Shown piece after piece: positions 12,249 through 24,329 of a stretch of 64,000 nucleotides of DNA. Each line of letters begins with the position of its first letter. Within the stretch, counting starts at the first letter, position 1. The stretch comes from Isoetes taiwanensis (taxonomy: Eukaryota; Streptophyta; Lycopodiopsida; Isoetales; Isoetaceae). The notes under the pieces are model-generated. The model made no database searches. It saw only the letters and a program-made list of their open reading frames with translations, and was not told the DNA's origin. The translations under genes and the position numbers were made by a program. The stretch is taken from assembly GCA_021234155.1 (NCBI GenBank), contig JAJEKV010000018.1:15928180-15992179 (forward strand), read 5' to 3'.

Positions 12249-14026
12249 TCATTTTGCGCTCCATCCATCTGAAACTTGAGGCACTACAGCAGCAAGACTA
12301 CTAGAGCATCCTTGAGTTTTAACACATAATTGATTTTCTCTTCTATCTTTTGAATCCCATAATGCTAATGCCCGCTCATATGGAAAGTCATTCACTGAAT
12401 AGGTGCAAGTATATGCACGTAGACAGATGTCTAAACTTTTGTTCAACCTATTGCGTACTTTATTCTTGAGGTAGCCCATGATGCTAAAAAGTTCTCTCGC
12501 CTTCCACCTAACCTAAAATCATTGTCCGGCAAAGAATAACAAGCCTAAAATATTCTCGCATACGATCTTGAAGCACTTGGGTCGCTACTAAGCCATACCC
12601 ATAATCTTGTAATAGCACCAAATTCTTTGGGATCTTTGAGCTCACCGCATTGAGACCACATGGTTTCTCAGAAGCATTCGCGATTGTTCCAAAGAAAGCA
12701 TCACCATCTATTGCACCATTCAAGCTACCGCTTGCCTACACCTAGAGAAACAGCTTTTTAGAAAATGGTCTTTCAAAGTGTGTACCTTATTTCGAAATCC
12801 CTTTGTACCACTTCAAGCTGCTTTGAGCTGATCCAATATCGTGGATACACAATGGACATTGCATCCAATAATTGCCTCTTGGAAAACGTTCGCGCTATTT
12901 ACGCTTTCAAAGTAGTAGCTATCTTTTGAGATTTTTGCCTCACGGTTAAAATGATCTCCTCGAAATGCAAAATTTAGTGATTAGTACCTACGAGACAAGA
13001 CGCCCTTGAATTCTTCGTTTCTTCGTATACATCTACATACATATCATGAAACTTTAGTAAACAAATGCACAACAAAATGAATGATAAAATAAATGCATAC
13101 ACTGCTCTGTGAGGATGTGGAATAGACAACCTGCACTAATCTGGAATGCACTTTCATGCATATTTTATCAGCGGCATCAACTTCCAAAATGCTTTTGTTG
13201 CTACCAATGTCAATTAAATTGTTCCATATCACAAACTTCTCCTTATCATAAGGCACATCGGGAGAAGTAGGATACATAAATTCCAAAGCAATGCATGCCA
13301 TCTTTCGGGCTGTTACATACTCAGCAATATACATCGTGCGCTTTTGAGCAAGTTTGGACGCAAGTTTATCCATCAACCCAACCAGGGAAGGATATTCTTG
13401 AAATAAACGTTGTGCAGGCTTATACAACGAGATCCATCTTGTACTCACAGTATTTAGAAGCTTATTGCCTTTAGTTAGACCTGCTGCCATCTTCTTGAAC
13501 TTCCGAAATCTGCACTACACTACATCAGAATCTTAGTATCATGGAAATGAAACAGGAAATCATGAAACAGATCTGATTTTCTTTTTCTTTTACTGCCTTT
13601 GCTAATTTGTGCAGGTTTATCGGGATGGGAAAGGTTTTCTTGGTCATCTTCAACCCGATTGTTATCTGCATCAAATGTGGAATGGGCAAGGTTTTCTTGG
13701 TCATCCTCAACCCGGTTGCCGTTTGCATCAAGTGTGATTTGTTGTGCATCATAATCCACATTTACAATGACAATATCCTCATTTGTATTGGCTGCTGCAT
13801 CATAGAACTTATCAACCCCGTTCAAAGAACCATTTTCACATTGTTGCACACTACTACTAGAACTGGCCAGATCTTTGTTGCATGGTCTGAAGAATGACAG
13901 AATTCCCTTTGTCATATTGGAATGAAGCTTGATAAGAACTGGTCCTGAAACACAAATGCACACAAAGGCATGATTAGGATTATGATTTTTTAGTTGATAG
14001 AAGAAGTGTTTTGCTGGCAATTGCAA
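12249..14026 (-). pseudogene. hAT-family transposase, decayed
   Basis: Minus-strand fragments form a hAT-like protein in order. The N-terminus (13520-14026) has MTKGILSFFRPCNKDLASSS, acidic repeats (two copies of RVEDDQENL) and a basic GSKRKRKSD stretch. A middle fragment (13044-13490) has NTVSTRWISLYKPAQRL, typical of hAT transposases. A C-terminal fragment (12249-12479) has MGYLKNKVRNRLNKSLDICL, resembling the hAT dimerisation end where 'F..G...K.RN.L' is conserved. A further piece lies at 12508-12723. Stops and shifts separate all of them. These enzymes cut and paste elements and leave 8-bp duplications. I could not find convincing terminal inverted repeats or an 8-bp duplication at the edges of the 10960-14750 insert. 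Confidence 0.7.
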
Positions 14027-17000
14027 AAGAAGAGAGCAGGATCCTAGTTTTTAAGACCAAGCATTTATACAATATGATTACTGCAAGATTTACTGCTTTG
14101 AAGTATAATGCAGTTGCAGCAGGCAAACGTTTGCTAGATGTAAGCCCATTCTGCATTTTAGGAACTACATGGAAAAGCCGTGGTGCCATTTGGAAGATAA
14201 TATTTTCATATCTGAATCATGTATTTTAGGATTGTTAAATCCTAAAATAAATTCTTGCAAAATAAATTCTGAAATAAGATAACCTGAAGTGATTCTCTGC
14301 CATGTAAATCGTGCAAAATAAATAATGAAATGATTCTAGCCTGTAGATCTTCTTCAAAAGATTCTAGCCTATAGATCAAGAAGCTCAAATCCTCTTTAAT
14401 GCATCTGATTATAGCAAATCAAATGCAATTAGGCCATTCAAGAAAACTAGAAAAACTAGAAACATACCTAATGTTAAGAGGCGATTCTTGTAATTGGATC
14501 TGTAAGAAAGATCGAAAGTGAGGCGAATCTATTTTTGAATCTATAATAAGGATCGTAACTGAGGCGAAATATGAGATTTGCCGTTTAGCACGAAGGGCGA
14601 ACAACATAGTGGCGGGATTTTTTTTCGTATAGGTGGTGGCTAATTTTCATTTTTTTATGTCAAACTGACCCTACTCAATATTCGTGTGCCAAAATCATAT
14701 GACCATTGAAATATAGCATTTTTGCGAAATTTCGCCCTTAAGGGCAACCCTAGTAGTATAGATCTCTTACACTTAAGTTGCATTTTCAGCTTATCTCATA
14801 CACTCATAACTGCTGTTGCTAGTTCTGATATTATATTTGTGGTGAAGGGCGATAAGCCGAACAAGTTTATAGCTTACCTGTTAGTGGCTTTTGCATTTAC
14901 CCAGTTCTTGGCTAACTTGCATTTGGTTCCACTGCAGGTAACCAAACTTGTTCCTCCATGCGAAGTTTGTACCGTAGTAGCTTGGGCAAAAGGATTTTTG
15001 CTCGAACAAGACTCATAGACCTGTGCTTACAGCAGAACGCTATCTTCTCTTGGACTACAACACAATGCTCGCGAAACTATTTCTGCAGTATTTTTGAATT
15101 TTGCAATTATGTTTCTATCTGTAATTGCCATCTTTTTCATGATATGATGGTAAAGTAAGTTCCTATTCTGCTACTAGTTTCTTCTTAAGATCAAAACTCC
15201 AGCTTATGTGTCTTGATAAGCTTATTAAAAGTGATCTTCAGTCTGTTTAAACTTCAGTTGGTATATGAAATATAAAATGGTCTTCCTTTCCTATCAAATA
15301 TTTATTATCTTGTCTTTGTTTTCCATGCTTATTGCTCTCTTATATTTGTGCTTCCTTACATCTGTGCCTGCTATTTTCCTTTTCTACATTTCGTCCTTTA
15401 GCTTATATTTGTGGTCATATCTTTCCTATGTTTTGTTTATTTGACTCTTTAGAATATATCTTCAATTTCTTGTATATTAATGTCTCAAATCAAGGCCTGG
15501 ATTAGATAATCACCTGTATCTTGTTCAGGACTGCAGCTAAAAGGCTTTTATGTCCAAATGGACTTAGAGGTCTTAAAGGTCTGATGTAAATCAGGCTTAA
15601 AAAGGTTTTTTAATGTTATTTCAGTTTCTAGGTTTAACCTAGATCCTTGATTTGACGTCAGGTGTTATCTCCTATACTATGCTACTTTCTAACCGCTGTT
15701 TTTTATTTTTATTTTTTACACAGAACATAGCACATAAACTGCAAAATGATGATATGGACATCGTTTATGTCTGAATTGAGGAGCTTATTATGATCAAGGA
15801 TGACTAATTGCATGATATCCAACTTTAGTTTTGTCTGCACATACCTTAAGGGCCCGGACCAAGAGAAAGGAGGTACAATAATGAATTTTCTCAAGGCTTC
15901 AATTTAAATCTCAAAGTTTGAATCTAAATTTGTAAGTTCTATTTGCATTGTTCATCGAACTCAAAATGTAACATGCTCCATGTTCCACCAACCATGGGTT
16001 TTATGGAAAGAGTTTTTCCATGGTCGGTTATGTATTTTGGAAAAAAAAAAAAAAAAAAACTTTACACTATTATTTTTCAAAACAGTACATCATCAAGATG
16101 CTATTGAATGCTGATGCAACATCTCTATGGCCATCTCCTAGCACTTTGCAACAACGGGTTCCTCAAAATGGTATTGTGGATATTGTGTTTCCCGACACTA
16201 AATGACAATCGGGCCTCGGATATATCGTTCCCTTGGATATGATATCGAAAACATGGGGAGATCACTCAAGATAAACCTGTAAGTTTTATATTCCAAGAGT
16301 AGTTTTATATGGATTGGGTAGGGCCTCGTGGTTACAACAGGGGCCCTACTCCCTGTTAAACTCAGATAGATAAATTCCTATCTAAAAGGGGCCACCTAAC
16401 CTCAAGGGTCGGAGGAAGGGTTTTTATGTAGTATTTTGGATAACATCTTCTTAGTTGTCAAAGTATGAACCACACTAGAGATTGTCAACAGACCCACATT
16501 GGCTAACTATTTAAGGAAAATTTTGGTTTATTACTCATGTTATCTCGTGCCATCAAAGTTTTGCATTTGCAAGCATTTGAACGGGCCCGCTTTGACACTT
16601 GTTATTTGACACTTGCTAACGATTTGGTTGAGTGATAACTAGCCACCGCCTATTTTTTTTCGAAAGTGCACTACTAGGGTGATGGCCATTCATATTAGAC
16701 ATTGATTAACTTCATAAAATGTAACCTCCACTAAGAGTGCAAAGTTGAAATTTAGATGTTTGGATGCACCAAACAAATTGCATTAGATTTTCACAATTAC
16801 ACCATTTTAAATATCCAAAGCTAGACATTTATGTTATTGCTAGAATTTTCATTCTATCTAAAAGATGTCAGCTAGGGATTATCCTTCGCCGCATGAGTTG
16901 GCCTTTAGTTTCTTACATAGACCAAGGATTTAACTTGGGATTCTAACATTTACTCTAAGTGGAACAATTGGTACATTAGGGAAATTATGCTTCTAATTAT

Positions 17001-17413
17001 CTCAAAAGGAATTTTTTCAAAAGGTTTTTTCAGATACTATAACTTTAGGGTTTGAAATGCTCCACGCCCTAATCCGCAGACGCTGACAAGACATGCGCAC
17101 CTAATCCGCATCTTTTTTCGATTACAAGTCCATATCCGTGTCAGGTTATTTAGCGTAACTTCTGCAGATTCCATATTTCTATCTGTCTTCCAATATCGAA
17201 TATGATCCGGCTGAGCAGAAGCTTAAGGTTCCGCAAAGGAGGATTTCATAAACCTACTAAGGTTTTAGCTGCTGGGAAAAGCCCCTTCAAGTTCCTCGCC
17301 TCACGAAATTAGGCCCCTTCCAATACATCAAAAAGAGATCATAGCATGGATGTGATTAATGCAACTCCAAAGCAAGCATCCCTGGCAACAAGAACGATGG
17401 CAACAACTCTAAC

Positions 17414-17981
17414 CAGGTAACCAAACTTGTTCCTCCATGCGAAGTTTGTACCGTAGTAGCTTGGGCAAAAGGATTTTTGCTCGAACAAGACTCACAGACC
17501 TGTGCTTACAGCAGAACGCTATCTTCTCTTGGACTACAACACAATGCTCGCGAAACTATTTCTGCAGTATTTTTGAATTTTGCAATTATGTTTCTATCTG
17601 TAATTGCCATCTTTTTCATGATATGATGGTAAAGTAAGTTCCTATTCTGCTACTAGTTTCTTCTTAAGATCAAAACTCCAGCTTATGTGTCTTGATATGC
17701 TTATTAAAAGTGATCTTCAGTCTGTTTAAACTTCAGTTGGTATATGAAATATAAAATCTTCCTTTCCTATCAAATATTTATTATCTTGTCTTTGTTTTCC
17801 ATGCTTATTGCTCTCTTATATTTGTGCTTCCTTACATCTACATTTCGTCCTTTAGCTTATATTTGTGGTCATATCTTTCCTATGTTTTGTTTATTTGACT
17901 CTTTAGAATATATCTTCAATTTCTTGTATATTAATGTCTCAAATCAAGGCCTGGATTAGATAATCACCTGTATCTTGTTCA
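17414..17981. repeat. third, partial copy of part b
   Basis: The sequence after CCAGGTAACC (17411) repeats 7507-8104 and 14933-15535 nearly exactly. The junction falls at a shared CAGGTAACC, so copy 2 ends and copy 3 restarts inside part b. It lacks one ~30-bp piece, present in the others around CTGTGCCTGCTATT. It ends near 17981, where unrelated DNA starts. Confidence 0.8.
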
Positions 17982-18050
17982 AGGTCTGCTTATTTCATGT
18001 GGGTCCGGAACATCATCATGTTACTTAATATGGCTCTATCTGAATTATTA

Positions 18051-18063
18051 TTCATCATCATCA

Positions 18064-18124
<61 letters not shown>

Positions 18125-18134
18125 CGCCGCCGTC
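18051..18134. repeat. (ATC)n(CCG)n compound microsatellite
   Basis: Four ATC units are followed by about 20 CCG units (18065-18123), an interruption and two more units. It creates artificial poly-Ala open frames on both strands and is not coding. The flanks 17982-18264 show no gene; a short open stretch at 18197-18250 is not recognised. Confidence 0.9.
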
Positions 18135-18264
18135 AAGATATTTTTAATCTCCATATTCCTAGAAGAACTCACTTTTTTGCAATTATCATGCTTATAGATC
18201 CCTCAAAGTGTTTGTAATATGAAGGACTACATGAAGCAGACCCTTGAAGACACACACAACGTGA

Positions 18265-18950
18265 AAGATTCCCCTAGATTCTACAAAGATTTCCATAGAT
18301 TTTTGAAGATTATCCCAAAGTTCCTTTAGATTTTGCAATATTCTATATAGATTCTCGTAGACTCTATGAAAATTTCCCTAGAATCTCCATGATTCTATCA
18401 GGATTCCTCTAGATTTTCAAAGATTTTATAAAGATTTTCTTAGATTCCTCTAGATTTCTTAAGATTCTCTTGAGATTCCCCAAGATTTTCAAAGATAATC
18501 CCAAGATTTCTCTCAACTTTCCAAGATTCCATGTAGATTAGATTTTCCAAGATTCTATAAAGGTTCCCCTAGAATCCCAAAGATTCACTTGAGATTCTAC
18601 TAGATTCTCTAAGATCCTATGAAGATTCACCTAGATTCTCCAAGATTGCACCAAGATTCTCGTAAATACCCTTGGATTTCCCCTTAGATTCCTTAAGATT
18701 CTACAAAGATTCCCTAGATTCTTAATATTCTATGGAGTGGAGATTCCCCTAGATTTTATTAAAATTCCTTTAGATTCTCCAAGATTCCATGTAAATTCCC
18801 ATAGATTCTTGAAGATTTTATGATGATTCCCTTAGATTTTTCTAGATTTCCAAAGCTTCTCTTGAGATTGCCTAAGATTCTCTTAAGATTCCCAAAGATT
18901 ATCCCATGATTCCTCTAGATTCCCCAATGTTCTATAATGATTCTCTTAGA
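18265..18950. repeat. AGATTC minisatellite with 10-11 bp step, left part
   Basis: The stretch is a run of degenerate 10-11 bp units of the form AGATTCYYYT or AGATTCYNMA, about 65 in number. The step matches the DNA helical turn. It breaks at TAGA (18947-18950), where the 13.6-kb transposon starts, and resumes in phase at 32556. Confidence 0.9.
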
Positions 18951-18973
18951 GGGTGAAAGTATGCTGGTGGGTA
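18951..18973. repeat. left terminal inverted repeat of 13.6-kb transposon
   Basis: The 23 bases match the right end (32533-32555) in reverse complement. They are followed by subterminal CAGCACC repeats (18990-19012). Confidence 0.92.
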
Positions 18974-19224
18974 GCCAAAAAACGCGACCCCAGCACCCAG
19001 CACCAGCACCCTTCATACTATTTTTTCCACCCTTCACCAATTGAAGTGTAACCTATGCTATGCCCGTCACTTCCATGGAATAATTTAAGGGCTAAACTTA
19101 GCTATTTGGCGATTTTTTAGCACATTTTCAAAAAAAAAATGGCTAAAGTAAATGGAAAAAATTGGAAAAAAAATAATAATTTTAGCTTAACTTTTTTCGG
19201 GACTGCACCAACCCTAGAGCTCTT

Positions 19225-19680
19225 TAGTCAAATGCTAGAAAGTAAGAGAGTGAAATTTTGTATTGTTTAGCTAAACCATAGAAACTTTTAGAATGAATTT
19301 GGGGCTAGTTTAGCTAATATCATTCTAGTTTATATGAAATATATGAGTAGTAGTTTAGTTTCTACCATTATGAATTAATTTGAGTCCTAGACTTTGCTAG
19401 GTAGCATTATTTAAGAATGTTTTCACAAAGAAAGTGACTAAAAAAAGTGGAATATATTGAAAAAAATAACATTAATTTGGTTTAATATTTACTGTTGGCC
19501 ACACCATAGAAATTTTTGGGATGATGTTTGGGTTAGTATAGCTAAACGCTAGAAAGTATGAACAGAAAAATATGTAGAGTTTAGCTAAACCACAGAAAGT
19601 TTTGGGATTAATATTGAGCAAGTTTAGCTAAAGTCATTCTGGCTAATAAGAAATACGTGATTAGTAATTTATTCCCTGGT
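19225..19680. repeat. degenerate tandem repeat of ~150 bp
   Basis: Units share TTTAGCTAAACCATAGAAA, then ...GTTTAGCTAA..TCATTCT and GAAATA.RTGA. They recur at about 19255, 19480 (partial) and 19575. The block is AT-rich and non-coding and lies in the left subterminal part of the 13.6-kb transposon. Confidence 0.6.
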
Positions 19681-19889
19681 CACTTCACATAGGGCGTACC
19701 CGTTTCAATCATAACCTTCTTACCGCCCACCGTAACTAATGACTGTGACCCGAAAGGGTAGCGAACTTTGAATTTGTAATTTGCAACCGTGCTCCCCACC
19801 TTTTGCTACTCTGGCCAAATAGCCCGCGGAGAAGAAGCTCGAGGAGTTCCGGATTCACTCTAGTATTCCAAAACTCAAACGCCAAAAAC

Positions 19890-20873
19890 TATGGTGAAGA
19901 AGGTTGTTAATCCGCCGGCTCAGCCAGCAATTCCAATGGATGCCATGCGCAGGATAAGTAAAATGCACTGCCAATTTTGATGGCTTATGGTGCCCTGTTA
20001 ATTTGTTTTTCTTGATTTCTTTCAGCCCAGAAGGAACGTGCCCCTAAGACCGGACCTGGCTGATTGCCGAACTGAGGAGGACTTCCATGCTTATGCGTGT
20101 CTGTCAAACGAGGGTGTGCATCCCTCTCAATTTCGAACGGATGTGATATCTGCAGCAGAATATAATGAGGTTTGGGACACCAATGGTGTCATTCCGAACA
20201 AGACATCCATCGACAAAGTAAGGCCAGAGCATAAAGAAGCTCTAATTGAGTCAAGCTTCAAAGAAGATATACCCGTAAGGGTTGAAGAACTGAGAAGTAA
20301 GGAAGACGGTTTCCTTTTTATTTGCATTCAACAACCGCCGTGAGGGCCAAGCAGATCCAAAAATTTCAAGGTCAATTGGGTAGCAAAGGCGCGCAAAAAC
20401 GTAGCCTATTCGAGCAAGGTCAAGAGTGAACCCAAAGACCACCGCCCCCTCGGAACACGCCAGAGCCCAAAGAAATCACAAAGCAGACAACAAAGACTGA
20501 AAAGCATAGCATAAAGCCACCTCGGAAAGCAATCGCCAGAAAATTAGAAGGGAGGTTGTCATTCCGGCATCGCAATGTGTCCAAAGAAAGATTCTCGCCT
20601 TTATGGGGAAAATATTTCCGCCCCGGAAAGCATGATCCAAGATATGCGGAAGCCCTAAAATTGCGCCAGAATGACCTAGTGTCAAAGAAGGAACAGCCGC
20701 ACAACTCTCGTGCAAAGGGAAGCTTCTTCTACGCAGAGGGGAAGTTGAAGACCATAAAGGAAAATATTGCACGCCTTCAAGCACCGCCAGATCCTAATGC
20801 AGTGTCTCTCACGAGATTCATTCTTTGGAGAGGGAGAAAGATATGGCGTAATATATGTCAAGTCCCTACTTGA
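19890..20873 (+). pseudogene. unrecognised two-exon-like gene inside the transposon
   Basis: A possible first exon starts at the ATG near 19890 (MVKKVVNPPAQPAIPMDAMR). It is followed by a GT...TTTCTTTCAG stretch that looks like an intron (about 19956-20025). The next open stretch (20038-20343) reads TEEDFHAYACLSNEGVHPSQ and ends with QQPP. A second open stretch (20440-20873, other frame) is Lys/Arg-rich: KPPRKAIARKLEGRL, FRPGKHDPRYAEALKLRQ and IKENIARLQAPPDPNAVSL. Splicing as written does not keep the frame, so it is broken or the sequence has errors. I do not recognise the family. The basic middle suggests a nuclear or nucleic-acid-binding protein. It may be the 5' part of the phosphatase-like cargo gene, separated by later repeat insertions. 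Confidence 0.4.
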
Positions 20874-20879
20874 AATGGG

Positions 20880-22680
20880 GGTGGGCCAATAGATCAAACC
20901 CCCGTAGACCCGGCGGCCGACTAATCACGAGATTGCCAACAACGAGTCCCTCCTTGCAAAAAAAGCCCAAAGAAGACTTACGAATGTCACCAGTCGAGGG
21001 AGATGACCAAGAGAAATGATCACCGGTCAACATCACTCCAATAAAGCACAATTTCATTATTTTTGGACAATACCTAAATTTATGGACCATTTTTGGCCTT
21101 CTCATCAATGACTCTTTTTTCCATACACTAATTGACATCCCTCGCGAAAAGCTGTGATATGCCTCGCTCTTGATAGTATTGGGTATCTTATTCTTGTTCG
21201 ACGGTTCCCAAGCATAGTCGACTAATCAGACGACCCCCCAAATGAGTGTCGCATATGCTTCATAAACTAGCTACCATCCCCGCATGGGTTGACAATAAAT
21301 GTTACCTCTAGATAATGGGTTGATCGATGAATGTTACCTCTAGATCATAGACTGTAATTTAGAGCCAATGCTAGACGAAATAAAATGAGTTACCACATGT
21401 TGGGGTCCCTACATGGGTCGATATTGGATGTTACCTCTAGATCATAGGTCCATTTCCGGTAACTAGGAGTTGTTGGCCTCCATCTCTTCGGCCAACATCG
21501 ACGGCCAACATGTCATATACCAACATCATGTGTGACTTCACAGTGTGGATCAAATTAAATTGCAAGCCGCCATATCCATCATAATGCTCATAATGCCATG
21601 GTGATCAAACTGCACACCTACACAACCTCCATATTAGCATTGACGTGTACTAGTAGTTAGGATGCAACCTGTAATACTAGTTGGGATGCAACATAGAGAT
21701 AGAAGAACATGTGTGATGGCATACATTTCAATGAGGTGATATTCATATTTGAAATGGCACTCCAAAAAAAAAAAAGGAACTAGAACTTAGGGCAATAAAA
21801 TAAATGTACATGACCTAACCCTAAATTCTAAAAAGTAACAGGCTGCTATGGCGGAGTAGCCGCGGCTTGGTGCCGCAAAATGGGGGAGCTAATGGCGGGC
21901 TAGTGTTCTTGGTATGGCCGGCCGTAATGAGAGATGCCATCGACTCTCGGCTCGAAGCTTTCAGATCGGGCTAGACCGCAATGCAGGCAAAAGAAGTTTT
22001 CGATCGGGCTAGGTCGTGGGGGCAGGTCTCAAATGCGATACATGATCCTGTTTTTCTTAATAACCTACAAGTGAATCTGAAAGTCGACTGAATCATTGCC
22101 GGGCTTCTTCACTTGATTGTTCCATCCCCGTCGCTCATCATCCGCTACTTATGGAGTAAAGCAGCCTTTGCCTGCTCCTTTTAGCCGCTAGAAGTCATTG
22201 AGAAATAAAAGGGTCCAGCAGACCAGCAGAGAAGCAAATAATTCAAAATCAAGATGAAGTTAGATCCCGTAAGTTAAAATATGAATGTGATGTTAAAATA
22301 TGAATGTGATGCCGTAAGTAAAGTTCTCAAAATTAGGCTTCAAATTTGGGGATTTCAATCTTATTAATGTTATTTGGCTTCATGCTTACGATCCAAAATG
22401 CTTCTAGCAACAAGATATGTAAGTTTAAAGCTAAATCGCCCAATTTAAATAGTTTAGAAATGAGGATTCAAAAGCTATTTGAATCCTTTGAATCTTATGA
22501 TCTGTAAACAAAGAGATGATAAGTGTTTCTAGCTTAAAAACTTGTGAATCGCAAATACCAATTTAAATGGTTTAAAGTGCTTTCCGATATATTATCGCTG
22601 AAGGTGCATCTCGTGAACTCTTACGTGTGATATGACATGCATAATTACATACCTAATCGTAGGTAGGTAGGTATGTCCGT
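20880..22680. other. no gene seen
   Basis: The stretch contains scattered short direct repeats (for example, 'TGTTACCTCTAGAT' at about 21300, 21336 and 21430). I see no protein family, RNA gene or clear element boundary. Confidence 0.5.
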
Positions 22681-22686
22681 AAGCAC

Positions 22687-23190
22687 CGCCTATGAATGCG
22701 TAAAGAGTCCTATGTAAGCAAATCAATACAAAGATACATATTGGGCTTAACCGCCAATTTAGGTGGAGTCACATCCGCCTATGAATGCGTAAAGAGTCCT
22801 ATGTAAGCAAATCACAAAGATACATATTGGGTGACCGCCCAATTTAGGTGGAGTCACAAAGATACATATTGGGCGAATCCCAATTTAGGTGGAGAAAAAG
22901 GGAACCAATAACCCGCGGTGTCATTATCCTCTCCTTTATAGATATATATTGGGGCCAATTTATATGGAGAAAAGTGAACCAATTTAGTGACGAGAAAGTG
23001 AATCTCATAGATCGGGGGCGACTACCTAATTTAGATAGGAAAAGTGGACAGGCACTAAGTGATACGATAACATATTGGGTGGCCTACCTGGGTGGTCTAG
23101 GTAGGCAAATGCTTGAGTCGGTCTAGGTAAGCAAACATATTGGGTGGTCTAGGTAAGCAAATGCTTGAGTCGGTCTAAGTAAGCAAAGTG
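22687..23190. repeat. tandem repeats of ~89 bp and shorter units
   Basis: CGCCTATGAATGCGTAAAG begins at 22687 and again at 22776. GATACATATTGGG with CCAATTTAGGTGGAG recurs several times to 22980 in shrinking units. GTCTAGGTAAGCAAA-type units continue to 23190. An apparent open frame across 22848-23126 is repeat-derived. Confidence 0.75.
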
Positions 23191-23714
23191 CATCTCATGA
23201 ACTGCGTAAAGGTGATATGACAACCTATATAGGTAAAGAAGGCTTTGGTGCTCAAAGAATAAGAATTTAGATGGGGCCACTAAAATAGCCAGATCACCCT
23301 TTTGAAGATTGAGATACTTTTTACTGAAGTATCACATTGGCCTCTTACAGAATTCAAGTTAACTGAACAAGATGGGCACATGATATTGGGAAGAAACATT
23401 AAACAAGAATGGATATAAAAAATTATGTAATCGGAGACAATACAAGTAACTCGCCTATTAGACACAAGATGACCAAAACATAGATTGGTAAAAGCTACAT
23501 AATCAAAAAATATGTAAAAGAAACCATACCTCTATTTTAAACATAGTAGAGGCAAGACTAGAGTCGCTGGGCGCCACTGATGCAAATAAGATGCTTAATG
23601 ATGTTATCAGCAAAGACGCAGTCGCCAAGTTAGTGATGGAGCCGATCGCCCTGTAGTAAAATGCCCAATACCGCTCCTCGCAAAATCGCATAGGTAGTCA
23701 TGTAATATGGGGCT

Positions 23715-23905
23715 GAAATTTGAATTTGAATCACGCAAGGCGGAGCAACGGGGCCCACATTTAAAATTTGAATTTAAATCATGGGCGGGAGGGGAGATGG
23801 GGAACGCAATGGGCCCACATTCAAAATTTGAATTTGAATCGCGGGAGGGGGGAGATGGGGAACGAATCCGCCCCACATTCAAAAATTTGAATTTGAATCG
23901 CGGGC
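23715..23905. repeat. ~60-bp minisatellite, about 3.5 units
   Basis: AAATTTGAATTTGAATC recurs at about 23715, 23764, 23824 and 23883. The copies are separated by G-rich spacers containing GGGGAGATGGGGAACG and GGGCCCACATTC. The G-rich strand is the plus strand. No gene is seen from 23191 to 24300 apart from this block. Confidence 0.85.
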
Positions 23906-24329
23906 TTGGTTGTGAGCGGAGGGGAAAGGGGCCCTATTTCTTCCTTCTATCTCGGAAGAGCACCACGCCTAGCTCTTGGCACATCGCCTCCATTCTTTGT
24001 CGATAACATCATTAAGCATCTTATTTGCATCGCATTTTACATACCTTATTGGTCGCTATCTTCATCTACATCGATATAGCGAGGGAGAATAATCACAAAA
24101 GCTTATTTTTCAAGCTTGTTCTCTTCATCCGGGCATAGATCTATGTTCTTCTTGCTCAGAGAGTATGGAGGCCTTTTTTTCCCGTTAGCTTAATCCTTAT
24201 TCTATATGTTTTATTCTTGTTTTCACCTTTTCATTTATCTTTTTTTTGCTATGCTAGTATGCTTTAGAAGCACATCCTTAGGATTATCTTGCTCTATAGG
24301 TAGAATTACTTAGATTCCATTATTCCATA

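Larger units (their letters stand above)
10099..17418. repeat. 4-kb duplicated unit, copy 2, with hAT insertion
   Basis: Part a of the unit occupies 10099-10959 and part b occupies 14751-17418. Between them, 10960-14750 replaces the 350-bp spacer of copy 1 with 3.8 kb that includes a minus-strand hAT transposase. Copy 2 retains more CAG/CTG sites than copy 1. A 20-base A tract at 16040-16059 is a copy-specific expansion. Confidence 0.8.

Noticed and set aside
17990-18197. Poly-Ala open frames
   Set aside because: They come from the CCG microsatellite and are open on both strands.
18265-18950. CRISPR-like array
   Set aside because: No constant repeat and unique spacer pattern; it is a degenerate 10-bp tandem repeat in a plant context.
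22848-23126. 92-residue frame
   Set aside because: It lies across tandem repeats and has no domain.
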